Shown here: piece after piece, positions 54,875 through 63,739 of the stretch
Layout of the letters: every line of letters starts with the position of its first letter
How positions within the stretch are numbered: the first letter of the stretch is position 1
Source of the DNA: an uncultured Rubripirellula sp.
Lineage (GTDB): Bacteria; Planctomycetota; Planctomycetia; Pirellulales; Pirellulaceae
Direction of reading: 5' to 3'
Length of the DNA stretch: 64,000 nt
Assembly: GCA_938075415.1 (NCBI GenBank)
Contig: CALJHC010000017.1
Coordinates: 1-64,000, forward strand
Notes under the pieces: generated by a model
What the model was told of the DNA's origin: nothing
The model's input: the letters and a program-made list of their open reading frames with translations, nothing else
Databases searched by the model: none
Made by a program: the position numbers and the translations under genes

Positions 54875-55708
54875 TTACGATGCGACCGCCTTCATCGCTT
54901 TTTTCGCAACTGCAACGCATTGACGAATGTCTTCGATCGGATCCTTCGGGTTCTCCTCGTACTCAAGCGAAACGGCTCCATCGGAAGGAAAGCCAACAGC
55001 TTTGAGCCCACGGAAAACACCTTCGACATCCAGATGCCCTTTCCCCAAGATCACGCCCTCGGTCTTGTCTTGCATCTCTGCAAAATCCTTTAAGTGGATT
55101 CCATAGAGACGCCCCTTCAACAAGCGTATGACTTCTGTTGCCCCTTGGCCTGATCGGATGTAGTGACCCAAATCAGCACACGCTCCAATCCGCTCATCAT
55201 GCCCATCAATCGCAGTCAAAACATCTACCGCCTTGTTGTAACGATGACGTGGACCATGATTGTGAATTGCGACTCGAATATCAAACTCTTTGACCAAGCC
55301 ATCCAGGTTATCGAAAGAATCAGGATCAGGATCAGCGGTGATCGTTGGAATTCCGAGCTTTTTCGCAAACTCAAATAACTTTCGGTTAGCTGCCGCATCC
55401 TTGGTTAGACGATTCACACCATGAGCTGATATGGACATACCCAAATCAGCAACCTTCTTTCGAACCGCGGCAATCTCATCCGAAGAGGCACTGGTTGCCA
55501 ACATGCCACTGTAGAACTCAACCTGTGCGAAACCTAAATCCGCCGCATGCTGAAGAGCCTGGTCAACGTCAAAACCTCGAAGCGAGTACAACTGAATCCC
55601 TAACTTGAATCCGGATTCCTTGGCGGCTAGTGCTGAACTCGTTAAGGACGCCCCGGCGAGCATGGCGGACGAGGCAACTAAGAATTGGCGTCGATTCGAT
55701 GCGGTCAT
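54875..55708 (-). CDS. Second Tat-exported sugar isomerase/epimerase-like TIM barrel
   Basis: The 277-residue product begins MTASNRRQFLVASSAMLAGASLTSSALAA, a twin-arginine signal. The TIM barrel of the AP-endonuclease-2/xylose-isomerase type follows, with FKLGIQLYSLRGFD, AQVEFYSGM, VAIHNHGPRHRY, GACADLGHYI, YGIHLKDFAEM and AVSLEYEENPKDP. It is more divergent from the 53520 protein than a recent duplicate would be. ATG 55708 is used; 55726 is also an ATG in frame. It is followed on the same strand by a small intergenic gap and lies downstream of the glycosidase gene. Confidence 0.88.
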   Translation of the reverse strand: MTASNRRQFLVASSAMLAGASLTSSALAAKESGFKLGIQLYSLRGFDVDQALQHAADLGFAQVEFYSGMLATSASSDEIAAVRKKVADLGMSISAHGVNRLTKDAAANRKLFEFAKKLGIPTITADPDPDSFDNLDGLVKEFDIRVAIHNHGPRHRYNKAVDVLTAIDGHDERIGACADLGHYIRSGQGATEVIRLLKGRLYGIHLKDFAEMQDKTEGVILGKGHLDVEGVFRGLKAVGFPSDGAVSLEYEENPKDPIEDIRQCVAVAKKAMKAVAS

Positions 55709-56009
55709 GGATTTCTCAATGAACATGAAGTTTAAAACAGAAAGTAAATCCCGCTGGTTAGCTGAGGCGCCAACGGAGATGCACAGCAGTCTAACAAAAA
55801 CCGTGGCGGAGATTACTGACAAGCCACCAAATACAGCCTGCGGGAATCCCGAATCCAAACTTTGGCATCAAGGACATTGAATTACGGAGCGATTCAATGG
55901 GTGAGAAGTGGGTGAGAAGTGGTTCCATCACAATACTTATCAACGAGTCGAATCCCGCGAAAGCGGCGCGTCGACCGCAAAAAAGCGGAGAAACCATAGC
56001 CAAACCAAA
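55709..56009. other. Gap with an 11-bp duplication
   Basis: No gene; it holds the repeat at 55898-55922. Confidence 0.4.
55898..55922. repeat. 11-bp perfect tandem duplication
   Basis: TGGGTGAGAAG occurs at 55898-55908 and 55909-55919, with TGG following. Confidence 0.9.
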
Positions 56010-57083
56010 CTAGGGCTTATGCACACCACTGACGAGTCTTGAAACAGCATGCTTCGGTACCGCCAACACTGTCCCATGCCGCATTTGATCAGCCGGCATC
56101 TGCAGCAAAGGGGATCGATCTACCCAATGCCTTAAATCATCGCTGGTGGCGAGGCAGTAGGAAAACTTGCTTCCTGGCGCGTCCCAATACAGCCACCAAA
56201 GGCCACCACGTTTTAGCAAAGAGGGGCCCTCTGCCATACTGTTCACAATTTTGGTTCCAGCACCAACAATTGGCGGCCCAAGTTGCTTACCGAACGGACC
56301 TTGCATGGAACCGGCGAAAGCAAGCCTTAGATTCTTGCCTCCCTTTGCCTCGGACATCTCATTCTTAATCACCATGACCCAACGATCATCAGCTTGATCC
56401 TCGGTTGAACGATCATCGCAAGCGATAAACGGATCAATCACGCCAATCTCTGGCGATTCTGGTGAATAAAACAAACTAGGTGCACTCCAAGTTACAAAGT
56501 CCTTGGTTCGACTCGCATACGATCGATGATCGTAACCATGGGTGTCTTCACTTCCGTCACCATCACGCAATTCCTGCTCAGTCGTCGAACTCCATAACAC
56601 AAAGAACTCGTCAGCCTGATCATCGTGATGCAATTCAGGTGCCCATGTGTTCCGCACCTTGTCTTCTGCACCCCATAGAACAATCTTTTTAGGTTGGCTC
56701 CAGTGAAGCAAGTCCTTTGACCTTGCATAACCAATTGACTGGGAATTCCAGCTGGTTGTCCAAACTAGATGAAACACACCGTCATGAAATAGTATCGAAG
56801 GATCTCGCGTCAAACTTTCCTCACCCCAGTCCGGAGCGGGAAGCACGACTTCACCTTGATTGAGCCACTGGAACTTCAAACCATCCTGGCTGGCAGCGAA
56901 GTACACACCGGTCTCCCCATTGCCCAAGAAATACGGCAGAAGAAAAACCTCACCGTCAACTGTCGGCAGCTGACGAATCGCCACATCTTGGGAACTCTGA
57001 TCTTCATCGCCTTTAACTGCAGGCAATGAGCAGAGAATTAAAACAGCCGCGGTGACCAACAACCGAAAGTAATTTGCATTCAT
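56010..57083 (-). CDS. GH43-like five-bladed glycosidase
   Basis: The 357-residue product has a signal peptide (LLVTAAVLILCSLPAVKG). It then shows the GH43/GH32-type five-bladed propeller with a catalytic set in place: Asp in TRDPSILFHDG, the WAPELHHDD stretch, Asp in VIDPFIACDD, and Glu in MAEGPSLLKRGG. It probably hydrolyses a plant or algal polysaccharide side chain (arabinose, xylose or fructose type) outside the cytoplasm. ATG 57083 gives the signal peptide; the frame to 57386 looks non-coding. A 28-bp inverted repeat upstream may control it. Confidence 0.82.
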   Translation of the reverse strand: MNANYFRLLVTAAVLILCSLPAVKGDEDQSSQDVAIRQLPTVDGEVFLLPYFLGNGETGVYFAASQDGLKFQWLNQGEVVLPAPDWGEESLTRDPSILFHDGVFHLVWTTSWNSQSIGYARSKDLLHWSQPKKIVLWGAEDKVRNTWAPELHHDDQADEFFVLWSSTTEQELRDGDGSEDTHGYDHRSYASRTKDFVTWSAPSLFYSPESPEIGVIDPFIACDDRSTEDQADDRWVMVIKNEMSEAKGGKNLRLAFAGSMQGPFGKQLGPPIVGAGTKIVNSMAEGPSLLKRGGLWWLYWDAPGSKFSYCLATSDDLRHWVDRSPLLQMPADQMRHGTVLAVPKHAVSRLVSGVHKP

Positions 57084-57610
57084 CGTTAAAACAAACCGAT
57101 GCAATCCAGATGAGAATCGAGCCAATAAAAATATGATGCACAGCCTTCCAAGCACCATCTTGGAGGAGAAACCAATCTTTGCTTCATCCTTGGGCAGACT
57201 GCAGACAATAGTCTGGCAAGAAACCGCAATAATTTGATCAGATCGTAAACTGATCAAATCGCTACCTAAGTCGGATCCAGCTAGACAAGTCGCAAAAAAA
57301 TTTCGGAGGCAATGCCCCATTTGCGAACCGCCATGAGCATAACATCCAGTAAACGATCGAGTCATCCAACCGCGAGAAACCATCAATCAACCCCGCAAGT
57401 TGCGAACCCTGCAACATGCCGTCATCCGATGAAGGGGTAGAGCCGGAATCACAAAGGGAGCAGGGAAATCGGTGCGGTGTCTCCGTACGCAATCCTGACC
57501 GCCGCGTCACAACCATTCAAGGTCGGTGATCTCCAAAGAGAAGCCCGAGGCGTTCCCATTTCCAAGAAGGGCAAACGACCTACGCCAACAGATCCAAGAA
57601 GAAAAAGAAG
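57084..57610. other. Gap upstream of the glycosidase gene
   Basis: Two inverted repeats stand out: CAGACT/AGTCTG around 57196-57214 and the perfect repeat at 57232-57259. Nothing else recognised. Confidence 0.5.
57232..57259. promoter_or_regulatory. Inverted repeat upstream of the glycosidase gene
   Basis: ATTTGATCAG (57232-57241) and CTGATCAAAT (57250-57259) are perfect reverse complements 8 bp apart, about 150 bp before the glycosidase start. The symmetry and AT-rich half sites suit an operator for a sugar-responsive dimeric regulator. Confidence 0.45.
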
Positions 57611-57683
<73 letters not shown>

Positions 57684-57770
57684 TCGTGTCGCCTGACCGC
57701 AGCAAAAAGCCACGGATAACTCCACGTTAACGATCAAATTACTCGACCGTAATTTATAATTTTGACGAAG

Positions 57771-57859
57771 CGGGGCGGACAGGATTCGAACCTGCGGAAC
57801 CAGTTTCCCGGTTCACCGATTTAGCAAACCGGCGCTTTCGACCACTCAGCCACCACCCC
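57771..57859 (-). tRNA. tRNA-Ser (GCT)
   Basis: The acceptor GGGGTGG pairs with CCGCCCC, the discriminator is G, the anticodon loop is TTGCTAA (anticodon GCT), and a long class-II variable arm precedes GGTTCGAATCC. Total 89 nt, as expected for serine tRNA. Confidence 0.94.
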
Positions 57860-58839
57860 TCAAGGACTTCTGATCAGTCGCCTTTGACGGCTTTCGACTG
57901 CGCAAACCTAAATGGTCAAGCACAAAATTCAATCTGATATCTATCCTAGTCTCGGCAAGGATTTTTTATCGGCACCGGCTGTCTGTCAATCCAGTGCGAA
58001 TAATTCCCGAAACCGGGAACCCGCCTCACGCGTCGTATTGTCTCGGCAAAATCCATCCTGTCGATCCCTCACCGACAAAAAGTGTCGATAAAAACAGGAG
58101 CTGAATTTTCTCCAAGGCCGCTGATTGTGTGAAATCAACGTCACTTTCGCAACCCTTGGAAGAAAAGCCTCCAATACCCCCAAAATTCGGGACGCCCCCG
58201 CGAACCACTCAGTGGATCTCCTTCGCAGACCAGACCGAGGGATCACGACCAACCGGAGTAGGAATTTGCAAGGTTTGGCAATTTGAAAAGCAAAGCCTGC
58301 GGCCAATTCCCCAGAGCAAACAAGCCGCAGCCCCATCAATTCAGTCGGAATACCTTGATTTTACAGTTCAAACACCATCAAACCGCCAAACAAGCACAAA
58401 ACCCGTTGCTGAATCCTCGGCTGAATCCTTCATGGCCACCGCTCGGTGGACTCGATGGCTGAATCATTAATACACTTCAAAAAAAAGCTTCCTCAGTGAC
58501 AACAATATCAGCCGGCTCGCCGCGTTGACCAACTTGGCTTGGACCCGCTGGCCATCGACAATGCACCCGTTGGCTATCGAGAATATGCTGGGTAGATCTA
58601 GTCATTCAGGCAGAAAACATGCAATCAAAGGCTCTGAATTACGATTAGACACCGTACGCTTCCGATCATCAAACAATCACAAAGTACCGATCGGCCCGTC
58701 CATATTTTTCCTGCCGCGAACTAAACAATCAACAGAACCGTCAAACTTACAGGATTCGCCGACCGAAATTGAAAGAAAAGACGATTGGCGATTCCCCATA
58801 TTTCAAAAGACAGATGACTCTCCACAAGTGCAGGGCAAA
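57860..58839. other. 1-kb gap before apbE
   Basis: Two open frames (58129-58470 and an in-frame extension of apbE from 58525) cover part of it, but neither resembles a protein family and both have random composition. No repeat or hairpin of note. Confidence 0.4.
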
Positions 58840-59874
58840 ATGAATAACCAAGGCCCAAGCCTCAATGCCAAACCTTGGGTGGCGATCACTGCTAATTCGT
58901 CCGATGAGGTCACTGACGGGCGAGATAACCTGCTAACTCATGTCTCGCGCCGTGCAATGGCAACGGACTTTGTCGCAATTCTTCCCTCCGAAGATGCGAC
59001 TCAAATCGAAGTCGCTGTTGATGCACTAAATGCTCTGGATGCCATTGAATCCGCGTTAACGATCTATCAACCAGATAGCGAAATCACACAGATTAATCGT
59101 CGGGCGTTCCTGCAACCCGTTGGCGTCTCATGGTCAACCTTTCGTTTAATCGAACGAGCCGTTTCTTGGAGCGAAAAAACGGAAGGTGCGTTCGATATTT
59201 CAGCAGGTCCACTTGTTGAGGCCTGGGGCTTCAACAAGCGACAAGGTCATAAACCAACACGCGAGCAAATTGAGCAGACGCTGCAGCAGGTTGGATTTCA
59301 ACACATTGAACTGGATGCCGCCAAACAAACCGTGCGATTCACAAAACAAGGGATGTCCCTCAACCTCGGAGCAATCGGCAAAGGCCATGCCTTAGATCAA
59401 ATCGCCAGCAAATTACGCGAAAGAGAAGTCAATGACTTTTTGCTGCACGGGGGTAATAGCAGTGTGATTGCGTGTGGTGACCAAGAACCTGGTACCGGAA
59501 AAGGCTGGGCGGTTGGCATCTCGCATCCAACAAAACCCAAACGCCGACTCGCTGGCGTTTGGTTACGCAACGCCGCGTTGGCCACGAGTGGATCAGGAAA
59601 ACAATTTTTTCATCATCGTGGCCAACGCTATGGCCATGTGATTGATCCCAGAACAGGCTACCCCTCTGGTGACCTTCAATCTCTTACCGCGATCACCACA
59701 ACGGCGACGGATGCTGATGCATGCGCGACGGCACTTTTCGTCGCAGGCTCAAATCAAATTGACCTCTGGTCAAGAGAACCGTGGATGCCACCGACTGTGA
59801 TGCTGCGAGCGACCAGCCGCCAAGACGCATTGGAAATGCAATCTGTCGGTGAGATCCCTTGGCTCGAACGTTGA
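58840..59874 (+). CDS. apbE: ApbE-like FAD:protein FMN transferase
   Basis: The 344-residue product transfers FMN from FAD to a Thr of target proteins such as Rnf/Nqr subunits. The order of motifs is right: SRRAMATDFVAILPSED, GAFDISAGPLVEAWGF, SLNLGAIGKGHALDQ, NDFLLHGGNSSVIACG, ATSGSGKQFF with RYGHVIDPRTGYPSGD, and ATDADACATALFVAG with the magnesium-binding Asp. ATG 58840 is chosen as the family start; no signal peptide or lipobox is visible, unlike many ApbE proteins. No flavoprotein target gene is near. Confidence 0.9.
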   Translation: MNNQGPSLNAKPWVAITANSSDEVTDGRDNLLTHVSRRAMATDFVAILPSEDATQIEVAVDALNALDAIESALTIYQPDSEITQINRRAFLQPVGVSWSTFRLIERAVSWSEKTEGAFDISAGPLVEAWGFNKRQGHKPTREQIEQTLQQVGFQHIELDAAKQTVRFTKQGMSLNLGAIGKGHALDQIASKLREREVNDFLLHGGNSSVIACGDQEPGTGKGWAVGISHPTKPKRRLAGVWLRNAALATSGSGKQFFHHRGQRYGHVIDPRTGYPSGDLQSLTAITTTATDADACATALFVAGSNQIDLWSREPWMPPTVMLRATSRQDALEMQSVGEIPWLER

Positions 59875-60031
59875 CCAAAAACCAGTGAGCAAACCCGCCC
59901 CCTCACAAAAGAAGCCCCGTCGCTTCAAATGCCTCGATCTTCGGCCGATGACGATCGCTGAATCGGCTCAAGCACGCCATTCGCTGGCTCCCAAAAAGCC
60001 CCCGCCTCACGCGCGCTCTGCATCAATTGAT

Positions 60032-60061
60032 AAAAAAAGACCCAACCTTGATGCGGGTCTT
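60032..60061 (-). terminator. Intrinsic terminator of the 60115 gene
   Basis: On the minus strand a 7-bp stem (AAGACCC, 60037-60043, with GGGTCTT, 60055-60061) is followed by a run of Ts (complement of 60032-60038). It lies 54 bp after the stop at 60115. Confidence 0.8.
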
Positions 60062-60114
60062 CACATGCTCAAATCTTGTAATCAAAGGGTGATAACCACC
60101 TGAATTGACCCGCT

Positions 60115-60354
60115 CTACTGCCCCTGGTTCGCCGATTCCATCTCTTTGAGCGATTTACCGAGACGTTTCCGACTTTGCCCTGACGAGCTTCTCTTGGGCT
60201 TTGTCTTATTCGTTTGCCCGACCAAAGCGGCGACATTGGCATTCAGCTTATCGGAATCCGAGGGAGAACCAATTTGGTCCATGGCGTCACTGAAGCCAAG
60301 CAAGACTGACTGACGAACACTGTCTCGTAACCATTCGAAGAAATTTACGTTCAT
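60115..60354 (-). CDS. Small conserved-looking protein
   Basis: The 79-residue product begins MNVNFFEWLRDSVRQSVLLGFSDAMDQIG, an amphipathic helix, and ends in a Lys/Arg/Ser-rich tail (TKPKRSSSGQSRKRLGKSLKEM). I do not know its function. A GGA about 10 nt upstream of ATG 60354 and a clean intrinsic terminator 54 bp after the stop support it as a real gene. The N-terminal helix could attach to a membrane or a partner. Confidence 0.6.
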   Translation of the reverse strand: MNVNFFEWLRDSVRQSVLLGFSDAMDQIGSPSDSDKLNANVAALVGQTNKTKPKRSSSGQSRKRLGKSLKEMESANQGQ

Positions 60355-60878
60355 TTTCACAAATCCAGCGGAGTGAATCTCAAAAGACGCGACATTGGGC
60401 ATCAGGCGGCGCAATCCCTAACGTGGCAAATTCCCCCTGAGGGGATCGGCAAGTATCGGGCTTGGACTCGAACCGCTTTTAAGATCTTCCAACAATTCAA
60501 GTCCATAGGGATCGGCAAGGAATCCCTCGTGCTGACCCGATTGAGCCCAAAGAAGTGAGATCCATTGGGGTAGACAGAATGCCCGCCGCGAAAGACTCGC
60601 CCCAAGCAGCTCGATGGGCCAAACCGGTTGCCGGCTCATTTCGGGGCAAACCGCTAATCAACGGACAAGGTTCGGTTAAATCTTGAGGATGATTCCGCTC
60701 GCTATCCCAGCACAGTGGGATCTCTGGTCGAGCAGAAGGACCAGATAGAGACAAACAGCACGCATAGCGCCCAATGACCCTGTGGAAGCAGCAGAGAAGC
60801 GATGCAAGGATGACCAATCACTCTGAGTCGCTACCAAGGAGATAGACAGAGGTAAAATCAGCCAACCAAATTAACTGA
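60355..60878. other. Gap with dispersed short repeats
   Basis: No gene that I can support. GGGATCGGCAAG occurs twice (around 60438 and 60508). Confidence 0.4.
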
Positions 60879-61244
60879 CTAACCCAGCCAGCCCTTCTTG
60901 TCAAAGCTGGCAATCGCTTTTTCTTCACCAGCCTGAATGTCAAACAATTTGTTGAGCTTGGTGATCTTAAAGACTTCCATCACGTTGGGCGAAACATCAC
61001 AAAATTTCAGGGCGACACCCTTGGCTTTGCAAGTTTTATTCAGAGTCACCAATTTGGTGATCATGGCCGAAGACATGAAGGAAACACCCTTGAAGTTGAG
61101 AATCATCTTCTGGTTTGCGGCAGTCGAGACTGCCTCAAGAAGATCCTTGCCCACTTGTTCGATTCTCTGTGTATCGAGGATCTTGCTGTCCGTAAAACCA
61201 GCGACAAGCACCTCGCCACTAAATTGAGTTGTAATCGCAGCCAT
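60879..61244 (-). CDS. STAS-domain anti-anti-sigma-like protein
   Basis: The 121-residue product is a stand-alone STAS domain (SpoIIAA-like). The core is MILNFKGVSFMSSAMITKLVTLNKTCKAKGVALKFCDVSPNVMEVFKITKLNKLFDI. The usual acceptor segment DSSG is SSAM, so a Ser is still available for phosphorylation by an anti-sigma kinase. No RsbW-like kinase or sigma factor lies beside it. ATG 61244 is used in preference to 61259. It is the gene after the ATPase/arrestin cluster on the same strand, with 168 bp between. Confidence 0.85.
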   Translation of the reverse strand: MAAITTQFSGEVLVAGFTDSKILDTQRIEQVGKDLLEAVSTAANQKMILNFKGVSFMSSAMITKLVTLNKTCKAKGVALKFCDVSPNVMEVFKITKLNKLFDIQAGEEKAIASFDKKGWLG

Positions 61245-61412
61245 AAGAATCAGTTCCAAAATCGATTGAGAGAAGCAGAGCGGCGGACTCGCTCCATTTC
61301 GAGACTCGCTAAGGGTATCACGCCAAGCAGCTCAAGGCAATTCACGCATCGTACTCCAACTGATGAACGGAGTAAAAGTGACTTGTCGGATGGATCGCAA
61401 AGCGTCCGATCG

Positions 61413-62267
61413 CTACAAGTCCAAACGGTCGAATTCATCGAGCAATTCGTCTAAATCTACTATATTTTCTTGGGATCCATCAGTTTGGGAGCGATGTTTT
61501 TCTGAATGATTTTTTCGCAGCGGGTTGGATTGAGCGTCCTGAAACGGTAATTGCCCACCACTGGTCCGATCATCCTCACTATCAGGCACGACTCCTCGAT
61601 CTGTACCTGCCCCAGAGTCCTCAACAACGCCCGACACCCCAGATTGCTGAGAGATCAGTGGATTTGTTTGCTCCAAGCGTCTTTTCGGAACGCTTCCTTG
61701 CCGCTCTGCCTCTGTCGGTTTGATCGAATCGGCTCCTTCCCAATCCCGACTCTTCTGACTCTGGTTTTGTTCACCAGAATCGCTCGCCTGCCCCTTAGCC
61801 GCCTGCCCCTCAGCCGCCTGCGAGCGGAGTTTCGTTGGGGAAATGCCACCCAGGGTTACCGTTCGCACCTGACGCCCAGCGTGGATTTCTTTCAGACCCT
61901 GCAGAACTGAATCCGCTGAATCCGCCTCACTAAGATTGAACGCGTAGATTCTTCGGAATTGACCAATCGCAGGGGACGCCTCGCTATCAAGCCGGTGGGG
62001 TGCACGGTAACCATCAAATCCAAGACCATTCCACCCCTCGACGATCCGTTCTGGGGAGAGCCAATCCAAGATGGCTAAATCCCCACTCAATGTCTCCAGT
62101 GGTAATCGATCCACCGATCCCTCAGTCATATTGGAAAAACTCTCAACAAGAATGAGATCCATACCTTCAGAGCCAATCAGCCGTCCAACGACTTCATCGA
62201 CTAATCGCTCGGCGTTCAAATTCGGCGGTCGGGTCTGAAGCAACACAATCGGCAATCTGACTGCCAT
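61413..62267 (-). CDS. Unknown protein with disordered tail, ATPase-linked
   Basis: The 284-residue product is not recognised. Residues 1-145 look like an alpha/beta domain (LPIVLLQTRPPNLNAERLVDEVV, MDLILVESF, GDLAILDWLSPERIVEGWNGLG, RRIYAFNLSEADSADSVLQGLKEI). Residues 150-260 are Gln/Ser/Gly/Glu-rich and contain a 15-bp DNA repeat, and the end is acidic (VDLDELLDEFDRLDL), a short motif suited to binding a partner. Its first 74 bp overlap the end of the ATPase gene, implying coupled translation. Confidence 0.7.
   Translation of the reverse strand: MAVRLPIVLLQTRPPNLNAERLVDEVVGRLIGSEGMDLILVESFSNMTEGSVDRLPLETLSGDLAILDWLSPERIVEGWNGLGFDGYRAPHRLDSEASPAIGQFRRIYAFNLSEADSADSVLQGLKEIHAGRQVRTVTLGGISPTKLRSQAAEGQAAKGQASDSGEQNQSQKSRDWEGADSIKPTEAERQGSVPKRRLEQTNPLISQQSGVSGVVEDSGAGTDRGVVPDSEDDRTSGGQLPFQDAQSNPLRKNHSEKHRSQTDGSQENIVDLDELLDEFDRLDL
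61786..61821 (-). repeat. 15-bp coding repeat
   Basis: GCCTGCCCCTTAGCC and GCCTGCCCCTCAGCC (61786-61800, 61801-61815) are followed by a partial copy. On the minus strand they add QAAEG/QAAKG units to the disordered tail. Confidence 0.85.
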
Positions 62268-63042
62268 GGTGTGACACGCTTGGTTTCGGGGGTGGGGATG
62301 AAAGTAAATGAGGCTGTACTAGATCGTACAGTTCGAACCAAAAGTTGCGCAGGTTAGTGATCCGTGATAGGTCGCAACTTTCCAAGTAACTCTCGACCAA
62401 GTGCTTCACTTCCCCGGGCGAAGACTGAATCAACTGCTGGCTCAGCAGGGCAATCGCCTTGGTCGGCAACTTCGTTCGGTACACAACCGACATCCCGAGC
62501 ATCGAACGGTGACTTGTCGCAAGAATCGTCAAGCATTTTTTTCGGGCTCGATTCAAAATCACTCGGCGACGCAGCGAACCGACCTGTTCGAACCCATCCA
62601 AGATTAGCAGTGAGCCTGTCGGCAGCGAATCCATTGCCTGACAAACATTCATCGCGTTGCGTTTCGACAATGCAAAATAGCCTGAGCCACCGACAACCGA
62701 TTCCCCGTCCAGTTTCAACATCGCGGTTGAACCAAACCTCTGCTCAAGGATGGGCCACAGCGTATGCAAGAGAGTGGTCTTGCCAGTGCCGTGCGGCCCG
62801 ACAATTAAGCTTCGAGTATTAGGACGCATTTGATCCGCTAGGCCATCCAACCTTTGCCTGAAAGCGTTCGATGAATGCGCTGATGCTTTCGCATCACAGC
62901 GAACCTCACCGAGTGAATCACCGTTTCTAGCCGACTTCAGGAAGCGATCAACACCCTCGGTGATAAGATCTTCCGTGAAAAGATAAGGCAAAGAACCTGG
63001 CTTGGTGTAGCGTGTTGCAAATGGATTCGATACGGGATGCAT
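62194..63042 (-). CDS. AAA-type ATPase of the arrestin-like cluster
   Basis: The 282-residue product begins MHPVSNPFATRYTKPGSLPYLF. It has Walker A GPHGTGKTT (82-90), a Walker B-like LLILDGFEQV and a sensor-like ILATSHRS, then a helical C-terminal domain. Walker B has Gly-Phe before the Glu, so hydrolysis may be unusual. ATG 63042 is preferred to the upstream one at 63090. It lies 130 bp after the arrestin-like gene and overlaps the unknown gene at its 3' end. Its target is unknown. Confidence 0.82.
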   Translation of the reverse strand: MHPVSNPFATRYTKPGSLPYLFTEDLITEGVDRFLKSARNGDSLGEVRCDAKASAHSSNAFRQRLDGLADQMRPNTRSLIVGPHGTGKTTLLHTLWPILEQRFGSTAMLKLDGESVVGGSGYFALSKRNAMNVCQAMDSLPTGSLLILDGFEQVGSLRRRVILNRARKKCLTILATSHRSMLGMSVVYRTKLPTKAIALLSQQLIQSSPGEVKHLVESYLESCDLSRITNLRNFWFELYDLVQPHLLSSPPPKPSVSHHGSQIADCVASDPTAEFERRAISR

Positions 63043-63172
63043 GGTTTGCAACTCGGAGTGATCAATAGAAGTCGAACATCGTTGCATCAATCCAACTTGC
63101 CCACGACTCGCACCACTGAGCCATCAAATTGGCGTCTCAAGAACTGGCGGCCAACAACAAAGCCTGAACAAG

Positions 63173-63739
63173 TCAACGACCAAGTGAGGCCAACACCGAC
63201 CGGGTCTGCTTCGCACGCGTCGAAACCGATTGATCTGGCTCGCTTTTGGTGATCTGCGACTCCGCCTCAGGAGACTCTCCGGATGCCTCACAAGGATGCT
63301 GATACTGCTCCGAGACAAGATAAAATGGATGCTCGCTCAACACCTCTCGGCCGTCGCTAAGGAAAAGCCTGAGCCGCACACACCAGGCCAAACGAACAAT
63401 CTGACCATGATAACTAAGCGGGGTAACCGGCAAAACACATTGCAACTCCTGCTCGCTATCAATACCGATCTCGCGAAGACGTTGCTCATTGATTCGTTGA
63501 AAATGATGGACATGCAAGTCTTCATCACCTTTCCCCTCGGTGTGCCATAATACCGAGATCTCCAAGCCCTGCAGGTCTTCAATCGCGACGCGAGAAATCC
63601 GCCAAGACGCCTTCAGCGATTCGCCCGCCCGATAAACGCCACCCTGCTCACACAACGAGAGCCTCAACGCGGGTTGCGACTCGGCGGCAAGCCCGGAGGG
63701 TGAACGACGACGGGATAGTTTCGGCAGAACGATGGCCAC
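63173..63739 (-). CDS. Arrestin-like beta-sandwich protein, second
   Basis: The 188-residue product carries a single arrestin-like domain: LRLSLCEQGGVYRAGESLKASWRIS, LEISVLWHTEGKGDEDLHVHHF, LQCVLPVTPLSYHGQIVRLAWCVRLRLFLSDGREVLSEHPFYLV. The last quarter is polar and Ser/Glu-rich. Such proteins are thought to act as adaptors; no bacterial role is established here. Its start overlaps the end of the preceding arrestin-like gene by 76 bp. Confidence 0.7.
   Translation of the reverse strand: MAIVLPKLSRRRSPSGLAAESQPALRLSLCEQGGVYRAGESLKASWRISRVAIEDLQGLEISVLWHTEGKGDEDLHVHHFQRINEQRLREIGIDSEQELQCVLPVTPLSYHGQIVRLAWCVRLRLFLSDGREVLSEHPFYLVSEQYQHPCEASGESPEAESQITKSEPDQSVSTRAKQTRSVLASLGR

Noticed and set aside
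58525-58839. Upstream extension of apbE
   Set aside because: The extra 105 residues do not resemble ApbE and include no signal peptide; ATG 58840 fits the family start.
60450-60480. tRNA-like T-arm (ACTCGAACC)
   Set aside because: Only two stem pairs form around it and no acceptor, D or anticodon arm is present.
60418-60817. Minus-strand frames between the small gene and the STAS gene
   Set aside because: Two overlapping frames exist, neither with family resemblance nor a ribosome-binding site; one is partly shaped by the duplicated GGGATCGGCAAG.
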